A DNA stretch of 64,000 nt, from assembly GCA_036874045.1 (NCBI GenBank), contig CM072338.1:18808501-18872500 (forward strand), in the 5' to 3' direction. The notes under the pieces were generated by a model. It was not told the origin of the DNA. It saw only the letters and a program-made list of their open reading frames with translations, and ran no database searches. Made by a program: the position numbers and the translations under genes. Source of the DNA: Cymodocea nodosa. Lineage: Eukaryota > Streptophyta > Magnoliopsida > Alismatales > Cymodoceaceae. Below, piece by piece: positions 62,459 to 64,000 of the stretch (positions within the stretch are counted from its first letter, which is position 1; each line of letters begins with the position of its first letter).

Positions 62459-62577
62459 GAATCTATCTATCTATATATATATGGAAGAAATTTTATCACT
62501 ACATAGACAACGACATAGATAGAACAAAGAAAGTCCAACTATCTATCTATCTATATGGGAGAAATTTTATCACTAAT
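62459..62577 (+). repeat. CTAT microsatellite with duplicated flank block
   Basis: Two copies of tatgg-agaaattttatcac flank ctatctat tracts and an acaaagaaagtccaactatct motif, in the orientation of the left inverted-repeat arm. Confidence 0.75.
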
Positions 62578-63345
62578 GTAGGATTGAAAGGCTAAGAGTG
62601 AATTGTATTTTTTTAATATTTTTAACTATAATCAAATCTTTAAAATTAAAATAAGTCGAGACATTATTTTATTCAATGTTTCAATTACAATATACAATTT
62701 AATTTTCCTCAAAAATTATAAATGCAATGATATATCTAAACAACATTTTATCTAATCAATTTTATAATTACAAATAGAGAAAACTAATTTATGAAATTTA
62801 AAAATATTTCTCCTTTTATTTAAGAGATCTAATCTCTTTTCTATTTCTTATTTAAATTTTCATATTTTAGACATTTGTATTTTATCTCTAAAGTATTTTA
62901 TTTCACGTTTTAAATTTTAACCCATCATTTCTTGAGACTTCATTATTTATTTATTTTTATCTTTTGTTAGAGGTAAAGAAAGTCAAATTAGAATATTTAA
63001 TTAGAATAATTAAAGGTAAGAAAGATCAATTAGAACAATTAAAGATATCACCTGCCGTTTCGTTTTTTATTAAAGGTAAGGGAGATCTCATATTCCTTAC
63101 CTTTAATTAGAACAATTAATTCCTTGGAGGCATTATCAAAATCATAGAGATAGCGATTCCAACCATAACACAATTCAATCAGAACAAATAGATGAGTTCA
63201 TTGTATTTTAAGAATTCATTCAAATTTTGTTTCAACATGTTAGTACATCAAAACAATTTAAAACCACTCTTACAGAAGTAACCTTTACATTAAAGCTGCT
63301 TTACTTGTAAAACACATTGTGAAACATACAATGACAATATGTAGC
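62578..63345. other. AT-rich intergenic region
   Basis: No gene or RNA feature was recognised. A short duplicated word, aaaggtaag-aagatc / ttacctttaattagaacaatta, occurs on both strands near 62990-63120. Confidence 0.5.
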
Positions 63346-63359
63346 CTACTATCACAAGG

Positions 63360-64000
63360 TTAGTCAAGAAATCTATTGAGGATTCCCTTGGTGATGCCTT
63401 GAGGAATAATAACACCATATATTCTGAAGTTTAAGTCAACGGCATGTAATTTACTCTTCCCAACCAACTCCGAAAAGACACCAGTGTTGCTATAGAAGTC
63501 TGATATGTCCTTCACACTATGTTGCTGCTCAATGGCAAACATGCATGTCTAATATACTGTGCATGATCCCCGATATAGTCTGATCCCTGCTCAACAACAA
63601 AGATTATCATAACCACTTTCACACCGACATAGTTTTAAATTATTGAGAATTCATTAGATTTAAAGGTAGCAAAATACAAAAAATTATTCAAAAATAATAA
63701 GATGAACAAACTCTAGAAAGTTCCCAATCTTCCTAGCCGCTTTTAACTGAAACGAAATTTTTCGTTTTCATTTCAGATGCTAGACCATTAAGTTACCAAA
63801 TTTTACGGACTGCAAAAAAGAAGAAGCACTAAATAAGATTTTAGCCATAATAATTAATCATAAAAATGGAAAATCGGTTAAGATTGCAGACTTAATGCAT
63901 CAACCAATGTTTGACAGGAAGAAATCGACTGGCATACCCTTTCTCGTTCACTTCAGGATCGATGATTCCTATGTTACATGCCAATGAAGGAATCCGAAGC
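63360..64000 (-). pseudogene. Unrecognised coding-like fragments at the right edge
   Basis: On the minus strand, 64000 to 63895 is open and protein-like (SLACNIGIIDPEVNEKGY, with a possible donor gtatgc after NEKG). A second segment, about 63578-63360, follows an acceptor-like gttgagcag. It begins GSDYIGDHAQYIRHAC in one frame and continues as QQHSVKDISDFYSNTG and HAVDLNFRIYGVIIPQGI in another. The texture is that of real coding sequence with a frame change, so a broken gene or gene fragment entering from the right is likely. I do not recognise the family. Confidence 0.35.

Noticed and set aside
1-64000. CRISPR arrays, operons, bacterial ribosome-binding sites, organellar inserts
   Set aside because: The sequence is plant nuclear. 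The tandem repeats seen are microsatellites or minisatellites without spacers, and no chloroplast or mitochondrial gene was recognised.

Overview
The window is nuclear DNA of a flowering plant. Introns are long, AT-rich and GT-AG, and the genes belong to plant-specific families (EMB514/DOMINO1, EMB1579, family-37 fucosyltransferases). A monocot or early-diverging angiosperm is plausible, but the sequence alone does not settle it. No bacterial, organellar or CRISPR content was seen.

Left part (1-17 kb). A minus-strand membrane-type RINGv (MARCH-like) ubiquitin ligase starts at 8097 and runs off the left edge. Its zinc domain is split by a 7.2-kb intron that holds a decayed PIF/Harbinger DNA transposon and a minisatellite. 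Next come an EMB514/DOMINO1 gene (10568-12654, +), a single-exon RING-H2 ligase of the MPSR1 type (14506-15081, +), and a small two-pass membrane protein of the At5g19025 / L34e-like family (15626-16279, -) whose reading frame holds one in-frame TGA.

Middle part (18-52.4 kb) carries three housekeeping-type nuclear or cytoplasmic genes whose exon-intron structures were worked out in full. They are a three-RRM polypyrimidine-tract-binding protein (PTB; 10 coding exons, 457 codons, -), an EMB1579 / CCAR1-like protein (22 coding exons, 1532 codons, +), and a NudC/BOBBER protein (6 coding exons, 329 codons, +). PTB and EMB1579 are divergent. Every exon junction keeps the frame, so all three look intact. 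RNA processing and regulation (PTB, EMB1579), ubiquitin-dependent quality control (two RING proteins) and chaperone function (NudC) sit side by side, with no sign of an operon-like functional link.

Right part (53-62.5 kb) is a local family of GT37 (xyloglucan-type) alpha-1,2-fucosyltransferase sequences in different states. There is an intact two-exon gene (FUT-A, 58892-60868, +), a gene with a long intact second exon but only the tail of exon 1 (FUT-B, 55434-57742, -), a decayed C-terminal fragment (53090-53566, -), an orphan exon-1 tail (61827-61921, +) and an orphan 5'-leader fragment (62327-62425, +). FUT-A is enclosed by near-identical inverted repeats about 0.4 kb long that carry the exon-1 tails and GATA microsatellites, plus a 108-bp direct repeat pair. 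This small rearranged cluster is the most distinctive part of the window. I found no clearly new biological system. The best leads are this cluster, the nonsense codon in the L34e-like gene, and the transposon-loaded intron inside the RINGv domain.
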